A DNA stretch of 20,615 bases from Gemmatimonadota bacterium. GTDB taxonomy: Bacteria > Gemmatimonadota > Gemmatimonadetes > Longimicrobiales > Longimicrobiaceae. This document shows, one piece after another, positions 6,478 through 15,100 of this stretch. Position numbers and translations under genes: made by a program. The notes under the pieces were generated by a model. That model was not told the DNA's origin. It worked only from the letters and a program-made list of their open reading frames with translations, and made no database searches. The DNA lies in assembly GCA_019348475.1 (NCBI GenBank), contig JAHWJJ010000012.1:1-20615 (forward strand), given 5' to 3'. Within the stretch, counting starts at the first letter, position 1. Each line of letters starts with the position of its first letter.

Positions 6478-9400
6478 TCGGAGCGATCCACCCGCTGGGC
6501 CGCGGCTTCAAAGGCCCGGTGTTGTACGCGGAGTTCGGGAGGGCCGGCAGCCGGCAGGACCGCGTTGCCTGGGCGGAGACCTACAATCTCCCCACCCGGG
6601 ACCTGGAGCTCGCCGCCTGCTTCATGGGGGCGACGGCGAACGGCTCGGTGAGCGGCACCCGCACGCCGGTCTACTTCTTCTCCGTCAGCTTCGACATCGA
6701 CGATCCGGTGGATGAAGCGATGATGGGGCGCGTGGCCAGGCGCACCCTCCGGGACATGGGCCTGGAGGAGCACGAGGCCATCGTCGTCGCGCACACCGAC
6801 CGCTCGCACCCGCACCTGCACTTCATCGTCAACCGCGTGCACCCGACGCGGTTCATCCTCTGGCGCAAGTGGTGGGATTACGGGCGGCTCGAGCGCAGCC
6901 TGCGCGCGCAGGAGGTAGAGCTTGGGCTGCGGGTCGTTCCGGGACGCCACGCACCCGTGCCCTCGCTGGACCGCGCGCATGAGGGACACACAGAGGGCTG
7001 GCAGCGGGGAGCGCAGTGGATCAAGCCGCTGCCGTGTCCAAAGCGCGGAGATCACGAGTTCCTGCAAGACGTCATCGAGCGCGCCGGGGACTTCCTGGCA
7101 CAGGCGCGCACGTGGGCGGAGTTGGAGAGCGGCCTGGCCCAGCGTGGGCTCGCCCTGACCGTGAGGGGCGGCGGATTCAGGATCACGGACGGCAAGCGCC
7201 AGGTGAAGGCGTCGGAGGTGGGCCGTGGCTGCTCGCGTCACCACCTGGAGAAGCGCCTGGGTCCGTACCCGGATTATCGGGCCCGCATGGCTGTGGCGGA
7301 CATGGAGCCGACACGGAGGCATGGCCAGCCCGTGGTTATCCGCCCTGTTCCGCCTTCCGTCCGCCCCAAGCGTATCCCGCAATTCGGCGATACTGGATGC
7401 GGGATCAACGAACTCTTCGGACCTGCCCCGGCTCGCGGTGCGGAGCGTCCGGGGATTGGTGTTGAGCGTGAGCTGGCGCCCACGCCGGTACGCGGGAGTA
7501 CGCGCTTTCTGAAGCAGGTCCGGGCGGAGGCCGGTCCCGTGCTCACGCACGCCAACACCTGGGAGGAACTGGAGCGCGGCCTCGCCCGCCACGGGCTCAC
7601 CCTCCGTGCCAAGGGCGGCGGCTTCGTGCTGACGGACGGCGCCCAGGAGGTAAAGGCGTCCGCCGTCGGCCGCGCGTTCTCGCGCTCCAACCTGGAGACG
7701 CGTCTGGGCCGCCGGCCAGAGAATCCGGCACCTACAATTGCGGCCGTGGCTCCGCCTGCGCCCGTCGTGCTGCCTGCCACGCCCACCCTGTCCCGGGAGC
7801 CCGGCGTGCAGACCATCGCGGCCACCGCGCGTCACGCCGATCGCGAGGAGCATCATCAGCCCATCCGCCACGCCCGCACTCCGCAGTTCGGCGATGCGGG
7901 GCATGGGATTGCCGATCTGTTCCGGGATCCTCCCCAGCATCAGCGAGCGCAGACCGGTCCTGCCCTGGAGGGTGCTCCTGTGCTGCAGCCGCGCCAGGCA
8001 GAGTCCCCTGCTCCGACACCCGCGGCGGCCGATGTCGGAGCCGTGCCGGCCGAGACATCGCTGGGGATCACGACCGCGGCGCCGGCAATGGCTGAAGCGC
8101 CGGAGCCCGGCCAGACGGCGGAACCGGTCAGGGAAGAAGTGGGAACGCCCGCGCTGAGCACTCCTCCTGCCCAATCCGGCGTGGAACCGCCACGTCAGGA
8201 GCCGCAGCAGAAGCCGCGGAAGCGCGGAATGCCGGAAGCCGGCGGAGAGCAGGTCGATCTCTGGTCCCAAGCTCCAGCTCTGGATGATTCAGGCGATCCT
8301 GCCGCGGTCGCTCGGGACGGGGTCCACGACCGGCCCACCCCGGCAGCGGTGGAGAACCCTGAGCTCGTGGCGGACACGCCGCTGTCCTCGATCACTCCGG
8401 AATTGTCGCAGCACATCGAGCTGGTCAGCGCACCCGAGCCGCCGCCGATGATGGAGGCGGTCACCGAAGACGCGCCGGCGCCTGCATCGGCGGAGCGAGA
8501 GGATGCCGCGCGGACGGAGCTGGCCGCGCGTATCGAACGGCTGCGGCAGAAGACGTCCATGGTGTTCCTGGGGAAGACGCTGAGCGGCGAAACTGCTGAA
8601 ACCTCTGCCAGCACGCCGCGCCCCCACGTCGGACCCGACACGCAGCTGTCCGCTCAAGTGACGGACGAGATCAGTCGCGCCGTGGGCGGCGGCGGGAGCA
8701 AGGAGGCGGAGGATTTCCTACAGATGGCAAATCGTGCGCTGGAGGCCGCGACGCGATCGCGTGAGGTGAAGGAGGCCGCGTCGGAAGTCGCCGCAGCCCA
8801 GCAACGGCTATCCGACCTGGACCAGACCGAACAGCTCGTTGAGACGACGAGGAGCAAGTTCAACGCGCAGCTGGACGAATCCCTCCGCGATCCGGGCGCA
8901 TTCCTGGGTTGGTTCGACCAGCTCGGCGACCCGCGGAAGCGCGAGATGCTCAGGCTGCTGAAGTCCGAGCGCGCTGCGTTTGCGCGCGAGTTCTCGGCCG
9001 CGCTGGCGTCTGGCGCGGCTCAGGCGAGCAAGCCGCAGGATCGATGGGGTGCCATCAAAGCGAAGGCAGCAGAGTTCGTCGCGAGCAGCAACCCTGAGAA
9101 GCGCGTTTTTGTGAACCCGGTGGGTGACGGGTCACTCCGTTTGGCTGCTCTCGATGGCGAGTGGTACCTGGAGAAAGTACGCGCCCGCAGGGCAGCGTTT
9201 CGCGAGACACGCGAGGTCTTCGGGCTACCGAAATCGGCAACGCGGGCGGAAGTACGGAAGGCGGCGAGTGATCACGTGGACGTTGCGAAGCAGCGAGAGG
9301 CGGACGCGCTCTCCCGATTGAGGGTGCTGGGCAAGACGCCCGAACTCTACGAACTTCCGAGTGCGCTGCGCAGGCTGTCCTTGTCTGATCAGGAATGGGT

Positions 9401-9506
9401 GGTGAAGCGACTTCCCACCTTGGCGAAGCACGTTAAGCACATTGCGCAGACCGGGATCGACCTCGCTGAGGGTCCGCGGCGGAAAGGGAGTGTATATGAA
9501 GTCTGA
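6474..9506 (+). CDS. MOBP-type relaxase (mobilization nuclease)
   Basis: The protein has 1010 residues and a GTG start overlapping the MobC-like stop. Residues 1-160 form the relaxase domain. Y18 in GPVLYAEF is the candidate nicking tyrosine, and HTDRSHPHLHFIVNRVHP at 107-124 is the His-rich metal-binding motif III. It would nick oriT, stay covalently bound to the 5' end and pilot the strand into a helper's secretion channel. Residues about 198-318 and 345-485 are two copies of another domain (TWxELExGLAxxGL, GGGF-x-TDG, VKASxVGR, LExRLG), each followed by PQFGDxGxGIxxLF. A Pro/Ala/Glu-rich linker (about 490-680) leads to a helical, partly coiled-coil C-terminus without a recognised helicase or primase motif. 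A terminator follows at 9646. It is the best evidence that the element is mobilizable. Confidence 0.92.
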   Translation: MIGAIHPLGRGFKGPVLYAEFGRAGSRQDRVAWAETYNLPTRDLELAACFMGATANGSVSGTRTPVYFFSVSFDIDDPVDEAMMGRVARRTLRDMGLEEHEAIVVAHTDRSHPHLHFIVNRVHPTRFILWRKWWDYGRLERSLRAQEVELGLRVVPGRHAPVPSLDRAHEGHTEGWQRGAQWIKPLPCPKRGDHEFLQDVIERAGDFLAQARTWAELESGLAQRGLALTVRGGGFRITDGKRQVKASEVGRGCSRHHLEKRLGPYPDYRARMAVADMEPTRRHGQPVVIRPVPPSVRPKRIPQFGDTGCGINELFGPAPARGAERPGIGVERELAPTPVRGSTRFLKQVRAEAGPVLTHANTWEELERGLARHGLTLRAKGGGFVLTDGAQEVKASAVGRAFSRSNLETRLGRRPENPAPTIAAVAPPAPVVLPATPTLSREPGVQTIAATARHADREEHHQPIRHARTPQFGDAGHGIADLFRDPPQHQRAQTGPALEGAPVLQPRQAESPAPTPAAADVGAVPAETSLGITTAAPAMAEAPEPGQTAEPVREEVGTPALSTPPAQSGVEPPRQEPQQKPRKRGMPEAGGEQVDLWSQAPALDDSGDPAAVARDGVHDRPTPAAVENPELVADTPLSSITPELSQHIELVSAPEPPPMMEAVTEDAPAPASAEREDAARTELAARIERLRQKTSMVFLGKTLSGETAETSASTPRPHVGPDTQLSAQVTDEISRAVGGGGSKEAEDFLQMANRALEAATRSREVKEAASEVAAAQQRLSDLDQTEQLVETTRSKFNAQLDESLRDPGAFLGWFDQLGDPRKREMLRLLKSERAAFAREFSAALASGAAQASKPQDRWGAIKAKAAEFVASSNPEKRVFVNPVGDGSLRLAALDGEWYLEKVRARRAAFRETREVFGLPKSATRAEVRKAASDHVDVAKQREADALSRLRVLGKTPELYELPSALRRLSLSDQEWVVKRLPTLAKHVKHIAQTGIDLAEGPRRKGSVYEV

Positions 9507-9645
9507 GTCGCTGGCAGCCGTGAATAGCTTCCGAGTGCTCTGGTAGCTCGCTGGAGCGCATGGTGGAGTTGGCGATCGCCGTCGTCCCTCACGAGGTGGC
9601 AACAGCCTGCAATCAACTAGAACTCACGTTCCTGCGAATAAGAAC
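9507..9645. other. Trailer between relaxase stop and terminator
   Basis: This is about 140 bases with no supported gene. A 16-codon frame with GGGAG before its ATG (9496) overlaps the relaxase end but stops at 9546 and looks incidental. Confidence 0.5.
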
Positions 9646-9670
9646 AGGGCCGGGGGTGAGCCCCGGCCCT
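9646..9670 (+). terminator. Strong terminator between convergent operons
   Basis: AGGGCCGGGG (9646-9655) pairs perfectly with CCCCGGCCCT (9661-9670) around a 5-base loop, followed by TGTCTTT. It ends the plus-strand mob operon. It probably also serves the minus strand (GTTCTTATT after the stem), where it lies just beyond the stop of the microprotein gene. Confidence 0.88.
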
Positions 9671-9675
9671 TGTCT

Positions 9676-9771
9676 TTACGCGTCCACGAACAGCGGACGC
9701 ACCTTCCCGTCAATCCAGCGAAAGATGAGAATCTTCCCTGACGGCGGCGGTGGATAGGCTTTGTCTGCCAT
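9676..9771 (-). CDS. 31-residue microprotein with a strong ribosome site
   Basis: On the minus strand GGGAGGAAAT directly precedes ATG 9771, a near-perfect ribosome site. The product reads MADKAYPPPPSGK, then ILIFRWIDGK and a short tail ending in VDA. A longer in-frame version from upstream exists, but its extra residues look like non-coding sequence. The gene is the last of the minus-strand cluster, about 225 bases after the JAB-E1 gene, and a terminator lies immediately downstream. I do not recognise a family. The compact Pro-rich head and the IFRWIDGK strand suggest a small folded or peptide-partner protein. A link to the ubiquitin-like system is suggested by position only. Confidence 0.6.
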   Translation of the reverse strand: MADKAYPPPPSGKILIFRWIDGKVRPLFVDA

Positions 9772-9913
9772 ATTTCCTCCCGATGCAGATGGGGAGCCAA
9801 CTTGAAACCTGCTCGAACGAATGAACCCGCAGTTCAGATGTTGCTTCAGGCCCCCCGTCGGACGGCACCCGTTGCCCTTGGGAGTAGAGCCGACCAGCGT
9901 GTCGACCATACTC

Positions 9914-9923
9914 CTATAAACGG
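9914..9923 (-). promoter_or_regulatory. Copy 1 of shared motif CCGTTTATAG
   Basis: The minus-strand sequence CCGTTTATAG lies 142 bases before the microprotein ATG. The same ten bases occur at 16956-16947 before the sigma-like gene, and CCGTTTAGAG occurs at 12132-12123 before the Ubl gene. Here the motif also directly follows a terminator-like hairpin, so it could instead be part of that terminator's tail. Confidence 0.35.
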
Positions 9924-9957
9924 AAGCAGGCCCGCTCATGTGCGCAGGCCTGGCTTC
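9923..9957 (-). terminator. Terminator-like hairpin after the JAB-E1 gene
   Basis: GAAGCAGGCC (9923-9932) pairs with GGCCTGGCTTC (9947-9957) with one bulged base and a 14-base loop. It lies about 40 bases beyond the JAB-E1 stop. On the minus strand it is followed by CGTTTATAGG, which is only moderately T-rich, so termination may be partial. Confidence 0.45.
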
Positions 9958-9996
9958 CAGAGAATCTGCGGCGCGGTCCCGCCGGTGGGGCTGAAA

Positions 9997-11442
9997 TCAG
10001 GTCGAGCTAACGACCGTAGCCGAGTTCTGCCGGGTCCGCGCTTGCGCCGCAGAGTGATCATGGCCGAAGAGGGAAAAGAAGCGGTCGCCTTGTCCCACGA
10101 GTGATGCGGCGTCACACCCATCCCCGCACAACTCCTCGCCGAGTTGTTCCATGATGCCCGGCATGGTGCGAAACCTCTGCGTGCCGGCCTCGATGCCCGG
10201 AGTACCAGTGGCGAGCGCAACGAGGTGCATGACCTCAAGGGTGGCAAGGTTAGCGCTGAACGGAAAGACGCTCTCATTCCGCTTGAAGCGGTGGTCGGCT
10301 GGCAGTCCGGCCAAGTAAGACGGATCGTCCAGCTTCCCCTCGCGCTCCGTTGCGGCGTCGCCCGGGTAGAACGCCTGCAGGCATTCCAGGCAGCGGCGAC
10401 CCGGTCCTACCGTTTGCACCTGCCAGTCGGCACCGGTGAACCTGCCGCGCCGGAACCGCACCTGGATCCCACCGTCGATTACCGGGATCAGGTGCCCGTA
10501 AGCAAGGTGATTCAGCACCTGCCGCGGCCACGGCCGGTCTACACACGAGAAGAGGACATCACAGTCCATCGCCGCGCGGTAGCCCTCCTCCTCCGTCACC
10601 GCGTGCGGCACCCGTAGGATGTCCACCTTGTCAGCGGTCGCAGCCCTCCGGATCTGCCTTGCGGCGATGTCAACCTTTCGCTTGCCCAGGTCCCGCCGGG
10701 TCGCGCCCAGGAGCCGATCCAGGTTGTGGCGCTGGACCTCATCGAAGTCGATCAGGACGAAACGCTCGATCCCCATCCGCGCCAACGCCTCCGCAACTAC
10801 ACTTCCAACGCTGCCCAGACCCACGATGCCTACACGCAACCGGGCAAGCGTCCCATGCGCCTCCTCACCCCACACAGTCACGGTGCGCTTGAACTCTTCC
10901 CTCCATCTCGGAGGTGGCACCAGGGCGTCCGTGAAGCTCACCCGCAGAGTCTCGCCGAGAACACGGACAGAGTGGCACCAGCGCCTCTGATACTCCTTCG
11001 GAGCAGTACGCTCCCACATCCGCGCACTCCACGTACCATCATTCCCTACCGTCATGCCCAGGAGCGGCAGGTCGGTAAGCGCGGCCACGGCGCCAGCCAT
11101 CCGGAGCTCTGCACGAACGTCGTCGCGACTCATGCCCTGCCAACCCGGGCCAGGGTGGCTGTGAAGAAACGAGAGGCCGCATCCTTCCCGTGCAGCCTCG
11201 GCACACGCGCGCTCCAGGTACTGCGGATTGAAGCTCGCGTTTCCGTGGCGCTGGCGGTCTCCGTCCAGCGGAAACAGCGGCGTGTGCACCAGCGCCGTGA
11301 GGCGGGTTGCACCATTAGAAGGAGTCCAGAGCGCGAACAGCACATCCTCCTCCTGGTCCTCACGGATCAGATGAGTGGCCATCGCTGCATCCACGACGCC
11401 CGAAAGGGCGACACTCAGCTCGGTTGGAAGCGTATCAGGCAT
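9997..11442 (-). CDS. JAB (deubiquitinase-like) / ThiF-E1 (ubiquitin-activating-like) fusion
   Basis: The protein has 481 residues from ATG 11442, which overlaps the E2-like stop by 8 nt (ATGCCTGA). Residues about 15-150 are a JAB/MPN metallopeptidase: E31 or E32, then HSHP at 94-97, S105 and D108 form the JAMM zinc site. Residues about 185-445 are a ThiF/MoeB/E1-type adenylation domain: nucleotide loop GLGSVG at 208-213, DFDEVQRHNLDR at 232-243 and CVDR at 300-303. CLEC (351-354) and CGDGC (439-443) probably bind structural zinc, as paired cysteines do in MoeB. Known members of these families adenylate the C-terminus of a ubiquitin-like protein (E1) and cleave isopeptide or linear Ubl bonds (JAB). 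One chain therefore carries both activation and removal or processing of the adjacent Ubl. Confidence 0.93.
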   Translation of the reverse strand: MPDTLPTELSVALSGVVDAAMATHLIREDQEEDVLFALWTPSNGATRLTALVHTPLFPLDGDRQRHGNASFNPQYLERACAEAAREGCGLSFLHSHPGPGWQGMSRDDVRAELRMAGAVAALTDLPLLGMTVGNDGTWSARMWERTAPKEYQRRWCHSVRVLGETLRVSFTDALVPPPRWREEFKRTVTVWGEEAHGTLARLRVGIVGLGSVGSVVAEALARMGIERFVLIDFDEVQRHNLDRLLGATRRDLGKRKVDIAARQIRRAATADKVDILRVPHAVTEEEGYRAAMDCDVLFSCVDRPWPRQVLNHLAYGHLIPVIDGGIQVRFRRGRFTGADWQVQTVGPGRRCLECLQAFYPGDAATEREGKLDDPSYLAGLPADHRFKRNESVFPFSANLATLEVMHLVALATGTPGIEAGTQRFRTMPGIMEQLGEELCGDGCDAASLVGQGDRFFSLFGHDHSAAQARTRQNSATVVSST

Positions 11443-11806
11443 TTGCGAAGATCGTGTTGACTTGTGACAGGAGGCGGCGGGTGGAGCGCTCGCCGCTCCA
11501 CCCGAAGTTATGGCTCCAGTAGCGCCACTCCGGCCCAAGGCCGCTCTGGATGATGTTCCGCACGTTCGGCACCGAGCCGTATTCCAGGAGTTGCGGAGTA
11601 GCACGGACGTGGATGGAAGAGCCGACGGTTCGGGGGTAATCCTGGGGAGCGAGCAACCCCAGATCGATCACCCGGTCCGCGAATCGGCCGACCTGCACCA
11701 CGAAGCCGCGGATGACCACGTAGACGTTGCCGCCTCCCGAGCTCACCCGCTCAGCCTCGTAGCCCATCTCCAGCAGGTCGCGCAGGAGACGGTCGGGCCC
11801 GTACAT
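11435..11806 (-). CDS. E2-like (UBC-fold) protein lacking cysteine
   Basis: The protein has 123 residues. Its ATG overlaps the Ubl stop by one base (TGATG) and its stop overlaps the JAB-E1 start, so translation is coupled on both sides. The residue pattern resembles the prokaryotic E2 families found beside multiubiquitin genes: a beta-sheet first half (GGGNVYVVIRGF), a DYPRTVGSSIHV segment in the place of the usual YPxxPP, and a C-terminal WRYWSHNFGW followed by a helix. There is no cysteine anywhere in the protein, so it cannot form the canonical E2-Ubl thioester. It may be a structural or substrate-adaptor E2, or use another nucleophile. Family assignment rests on context and pattern and is less certain than for its neighbours. 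Confidence 0.72.
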   Translation of the reverse strand: MYGPDRLLRDLLEMGYEAERVSSGGGNVYVVIRGFVVQVGRFADRVIDLGLLAPQDYPRTVGSSIHVRATPQLLEYGSVPNVRNIIQSGLGPEWRYWSHNFGWSGERSTRRLLSQVNTIFANA

Positions 11807-12069
11807 CAGGACACCGGAGTCGGGCTGTTGTGGAAGACCACGAAGTGCATCCCGTTCTCCAGCCGCACCACCTCGTCGAGGTTGCTGTACTTGCGCTGCT
11901 CGTTGCCGTGACGGAAGACGAGCGTCGTCTCCGCCGGCTCCTCGCCCGCCAGCACCAGAAGCTCCCGGACCGTCATCTCCGAGCGCGTGACCTTGAACTG
12001 CTCCCGGTCGATGTGGATGACGATCTCCTTCTTGCCGGGCTCGGCCGGCTTTCCCGCGGTGTTGTTCAT
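11806..12069 (-). CDS. Ubiquitin-like protein (single multiubiquitin-family domain)
   Basis: The protein has 87 residues from ATG 12069, preceded by GGAG at suitable spacing; an upstream in-frame ATG lacks a ribosome site. After a Lys/Pro-rich head, residues about 14-80 have the beta-grasp pattern of the bacterial multiubiquitin family: KEIVIHIDREQFKV as the first hairpin, MTVRELLVLAGEEP as the helix, TTLVFRHG, and a final DEVVRLENGMHFVVF strand. It has one copy of a domain that often occurs in tandem. The tail is HNSPTPVS, with no terminal Gly-Gly and no residues left for a processing product that would end in Gly. Together with the overlapping E2-like and E1/JAB genes it would be the modifier of a conjugation system. 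A shared CCGTTTA-AG-type motif lies 54 bases upstream. Confidence 0.88.
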   Translation of the reverse strand: MNNTAGKPAEPGKKEIVIHIDREQFKVTRSEMTVRELLVLAGEEPAETTLVFRHGNEQRKYSNLDEVVRLENGMHFVVFHNSPTPVS

Positions 12070-12122
12070 TTGTATCTCCGAAAAGTGAGAGGATGCGAGG
12101 CCGCCAATCGGCCCCACACCCT

Positions 12123-12132
12123 CTCTAAACGG
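12123..12132 (-). promoter_or_regulatory. Copy 2 of shared motif (CCGTTTAGAG)
   Basis: The minus-strand CCGTTTAGAG lies 54 bases before the Ubl ATG and differs by one base from the copies at 9914 and 16947. It could be a promoter element for the Ubl-E2-JAB/E1 unit, but it also forms the right arm of a hairpin. Confidence 0.35.
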
Positions 12133-12162
12133 AGGTCCGTCTCTCCATGTGCGCGCCGTTTA
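12126..12162 (-). promoter_or_regulatory. Stem-loop between helicase stop and Ubl gene
   Basis: TAAACGG (12126-12132) and CCGTTTA (12156-12162) form a perfect 7-bp inverted repeat. On the minus strand the first arm begins with the helicase TAA stop. A short inner palindrome (ACGGA-CC-TCCGT) could form an alternative fold. There is no T-run, so it is either a weak terminator, an RNA-stability element or an operator controlling how much Ubl is made relative to helicase. Confidence 0.4.
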
Positions 12163-15100
12163 CACGGGCGGCTCCCCAGCTCCAAGCCAGTGGGGACAGT
12201 GGACCCGGTGGTGGCAGCGCGCGCACACAAACTCGGGGATTCGGGACTCAATCACCCGGGAAACGCCGCGGCCAACCTGATCCTGGGCGCTAGTACGCGC
12301 AGTCGTCATGCTCCTCTTCTGCTTACTCCACCGGGCCGGGTAAATTCGACCATCAGCATCGGAGTACACAAAGATCTCCAACGTACCCGGACCCGCCTCC
12401 TCGAGAAGCGCGAACGGCCACTGGAGTTTCCCCTTGTGCAGGTCCGACCAGTTGATCTCTCTGTCCGCGTTCATCTTTCCGGCTAGCGAGCCCTCCTCCA
12501 GCCCGATCGCTCTCCGCCGTCCGTCCGGAAGACGGAAGTAACCGAGCAGGTTGGTCCGGACCATCCGGACGTGACCCTCAAAAGCTATCTCGACTTCCGA
12601 AGACAACTCCGCCGCGGCGACGGCATCGGGACGATATGCCTCCGCGAGGCGGGTCACTCGGCGCTGCGCATGCCGCCGGTAGAGTGGAAGGAGAAGGTGG
12701 TTGCGGTTATCCGCGTCGCCCCACTCCTCGTCCAGGACCGCCACGGCCCGCGCTGCATCCACCGGCTGTCCTGATGCGTTTGCCTCCTGGATGATGCGCT
12801 GCATTGCCCGTCTGGTGACACCAACGTACATCGGCCACAGAGACTCGGCCGCGCTTGGGAATTCAGCTTTCAGCGTCCGCTGTAGGTAATTTCGGATGGC
12901 GCATCCGCCACCTGTTAAGAGGTAGGCAGGCACTACTTCCGGGTATTCGCCTCCCCATAACCTAGTGGCCCTGAAGATCTCCGGCTCCGCGCGCACAGCG
13001 TCCCACTCCAGCCGAGGGGCTCCCGAACGCGCTGCCCAGCGCTCAAACAGCAGCGGGCGCTGGCGCTGATTGCGCGGGCGGTCCGTTCCACCCGCACTTC
13101 TCGCATGAGATACCACGACGGCACGCTCAGCCCGCGTGACCCCGACAAACAGGAGCGAATCGGCTTGCCTGGCATCCTCCTCCTGATCGGGTCGCAGCCT
13201 GGGTGGTATCCACGACTGATCGTTGGTAATCGCAGGGAATGTCTGCCCGGCGACTGCCACATAGGGGAACTCCAGCCCTTTCGATGCGTGGCATGTCATC
13301 ACGCGTACCGCGTCCCGACGTACTGATGGCGGCGTGAGGAGGGGCTTTGCCTGCGAAAGCATGTCCCGAAGCCGGTCGTTGAAGCCCAGGCGCGAGCGGC
13401 GTGGTCTCGTTCGCCGGTGGGAGTAACGGTGCGCAGCCGCTACGGACAGCGTCGTCACCACTTCTTCAATCGCCGACGCAACTCCAGGATCATCGGACTG
13501 CCGGAGCAAATTCCGCAGGTATTCGCCGTCCTCGAACAGGAAGGCGCAGAGGAGGGCCCAAGCATCAGCTGAAAAGCGCAGCTCGTTCAGCGCCTGCCGC
13601 AACTCTGCTATTCGCTCGACGACCCCGTCCGCCCCAGGGATGGGCCGGACCTCGAATGCGCCGTCACGGTCCATGCTCGCCAGCATGTACTCGATAGCCG
13701 CGTTCAGTGCACCGGGCGGGGTCGTGTCGCGGAACAGTGCGTAAGTGAGCCGCGGCACCGCGGCGCGCGGTGCGTCCAGAAGAGCGGCCACTGATGCGAG
13801 GTCGCCAGCGGCTCCTTCAGCGGTAACCAATCCCGTAGTAACGGCGCGCACCCCTAGTTGGTTCAGGGCGAGCGAGGTTTGGCGCACGTCGATGTTCCTG
13901 CGCGCGAGGACAGCGATGTCGGCCTTCTCCACGCCATGCCGCACCCACTGATCCACCTGCGCTGCGATCCCCTCTCGCTCGGCCACATCGGAGTTCGCCT
14001 CCGCGATTGTGACGGCTGGCGGCAGTACCGGCGGCCGGTCACGGTCAGGACGCCAGCGTGCTGGAATTGGTCCGTCGTGATCCGGATCTTCGAGCAGCGC
14101 GGCGAGTTCGTTCGCGACGTCCACGATCGCCTGCCCGGACCGAAAGTTCACATCCAGCTCGTGACGGACCGCGTCAGGGAAGTCCTGCTCGAATTCATCC
14201 ACGTTCTGGGGATGAGCACCCCGGAAGCGGTAGATAGCCTGGCGCTTGTCGCCAACCGCCCACGGGAGGTTGTCAAGCCCGGAGATCTGCTTGAGCAGTT
14301 CTGCCACTGCACGACTGACGTCCTGATACTCATCGACCATTACCCATGGGTGTTTGGCCGCCACACGTGCGCGCACCTCGGCATTTTCCTCCAAGATGCG
14401 TTTCGGGAGCATGATCAGGTCGCCGAAGTCGACGGCGGAGCGCCGCTCCTTCTCGGCTTCGTACTCCCGGAAGAGTGCCAGCAGCGCGGCCATCTGCGGG
14501 CGAGTATCCGGCTCGCCCTCACCCGGCACCCAGGCGCGCATTTCCTGTTCGAACTCGTCAGGTCCGATCAGCCGGTCCTTGAGGAACGCGATAGACTCCG
14601 CGACCCTTCGCGCGGTCTCTGCTGGATCCCGGAGGTCCAGAATGGCATCGCACTCGACCGACGCCAGTATCTCCAGAACCAGTTCTGCCTGCGCTGCATC
14701 ATCCAGAAGGATGAGTTCCTCAGGACGGCCAGCCTCAAGGGCGAAGTGATGTAGGAACGTGTAGCCCCAGCCATGGAAGGTGGAGATCTCCATCACATCG
14801 GCGACTGGCTCCCCAAACCGCCGTGCGATCCGGTTGCGCAGCTCGTCAGCGGCCTCGACGCTGAACGTGAGCACGAGGAGTTGCTCCGGCCGTACATCGT
14901 TCCTCCCCAAGAGGTACTCGATCCGGAGTACCAGAGTGCGCGTCTTTCCCGTCCCTGGCCCCGCCACCACTAGAACCGGGCGCCCGAACTCACCTGCAGC
15001 CTCCTTCTGAGCCTTGGTGGGCTCACGCTCGGGCCCGTCGGGCTGTTGTGCCTGCTGCCCGGTGTCGTGGCGGTAAAGTGCCTCGGCCAATTGCGCGTGG

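Noticed and set aside
6105..8270. 721-codon minus-strand open frame
   Set aside because: It lies opposite the relaxase and MobC-like genes, whose motifs are clear. The product is Arg/Ala-rich without a domain.
9496..9546. 16-codon frame with GGGAG before its ATG at the relaxase end
   Set aside because: Too short and without further support; the purines are also relaxase codons. Not listed as a gene.
9997..12069. CBASS with Cap2/Cap3-type ancillary genes
   Set aside because: E1, E2-like and JAB occur in CBASS, but there is no CD-NTase or CBASS effector, and a Ubl gene is present, so a Ubl conjugation operon fits better.
13858..14754. 298-codon plus-strand open frame
   Set aside because: It is antisense to the helicase motifs (Walker B and others) and has no ribosome site or domain.
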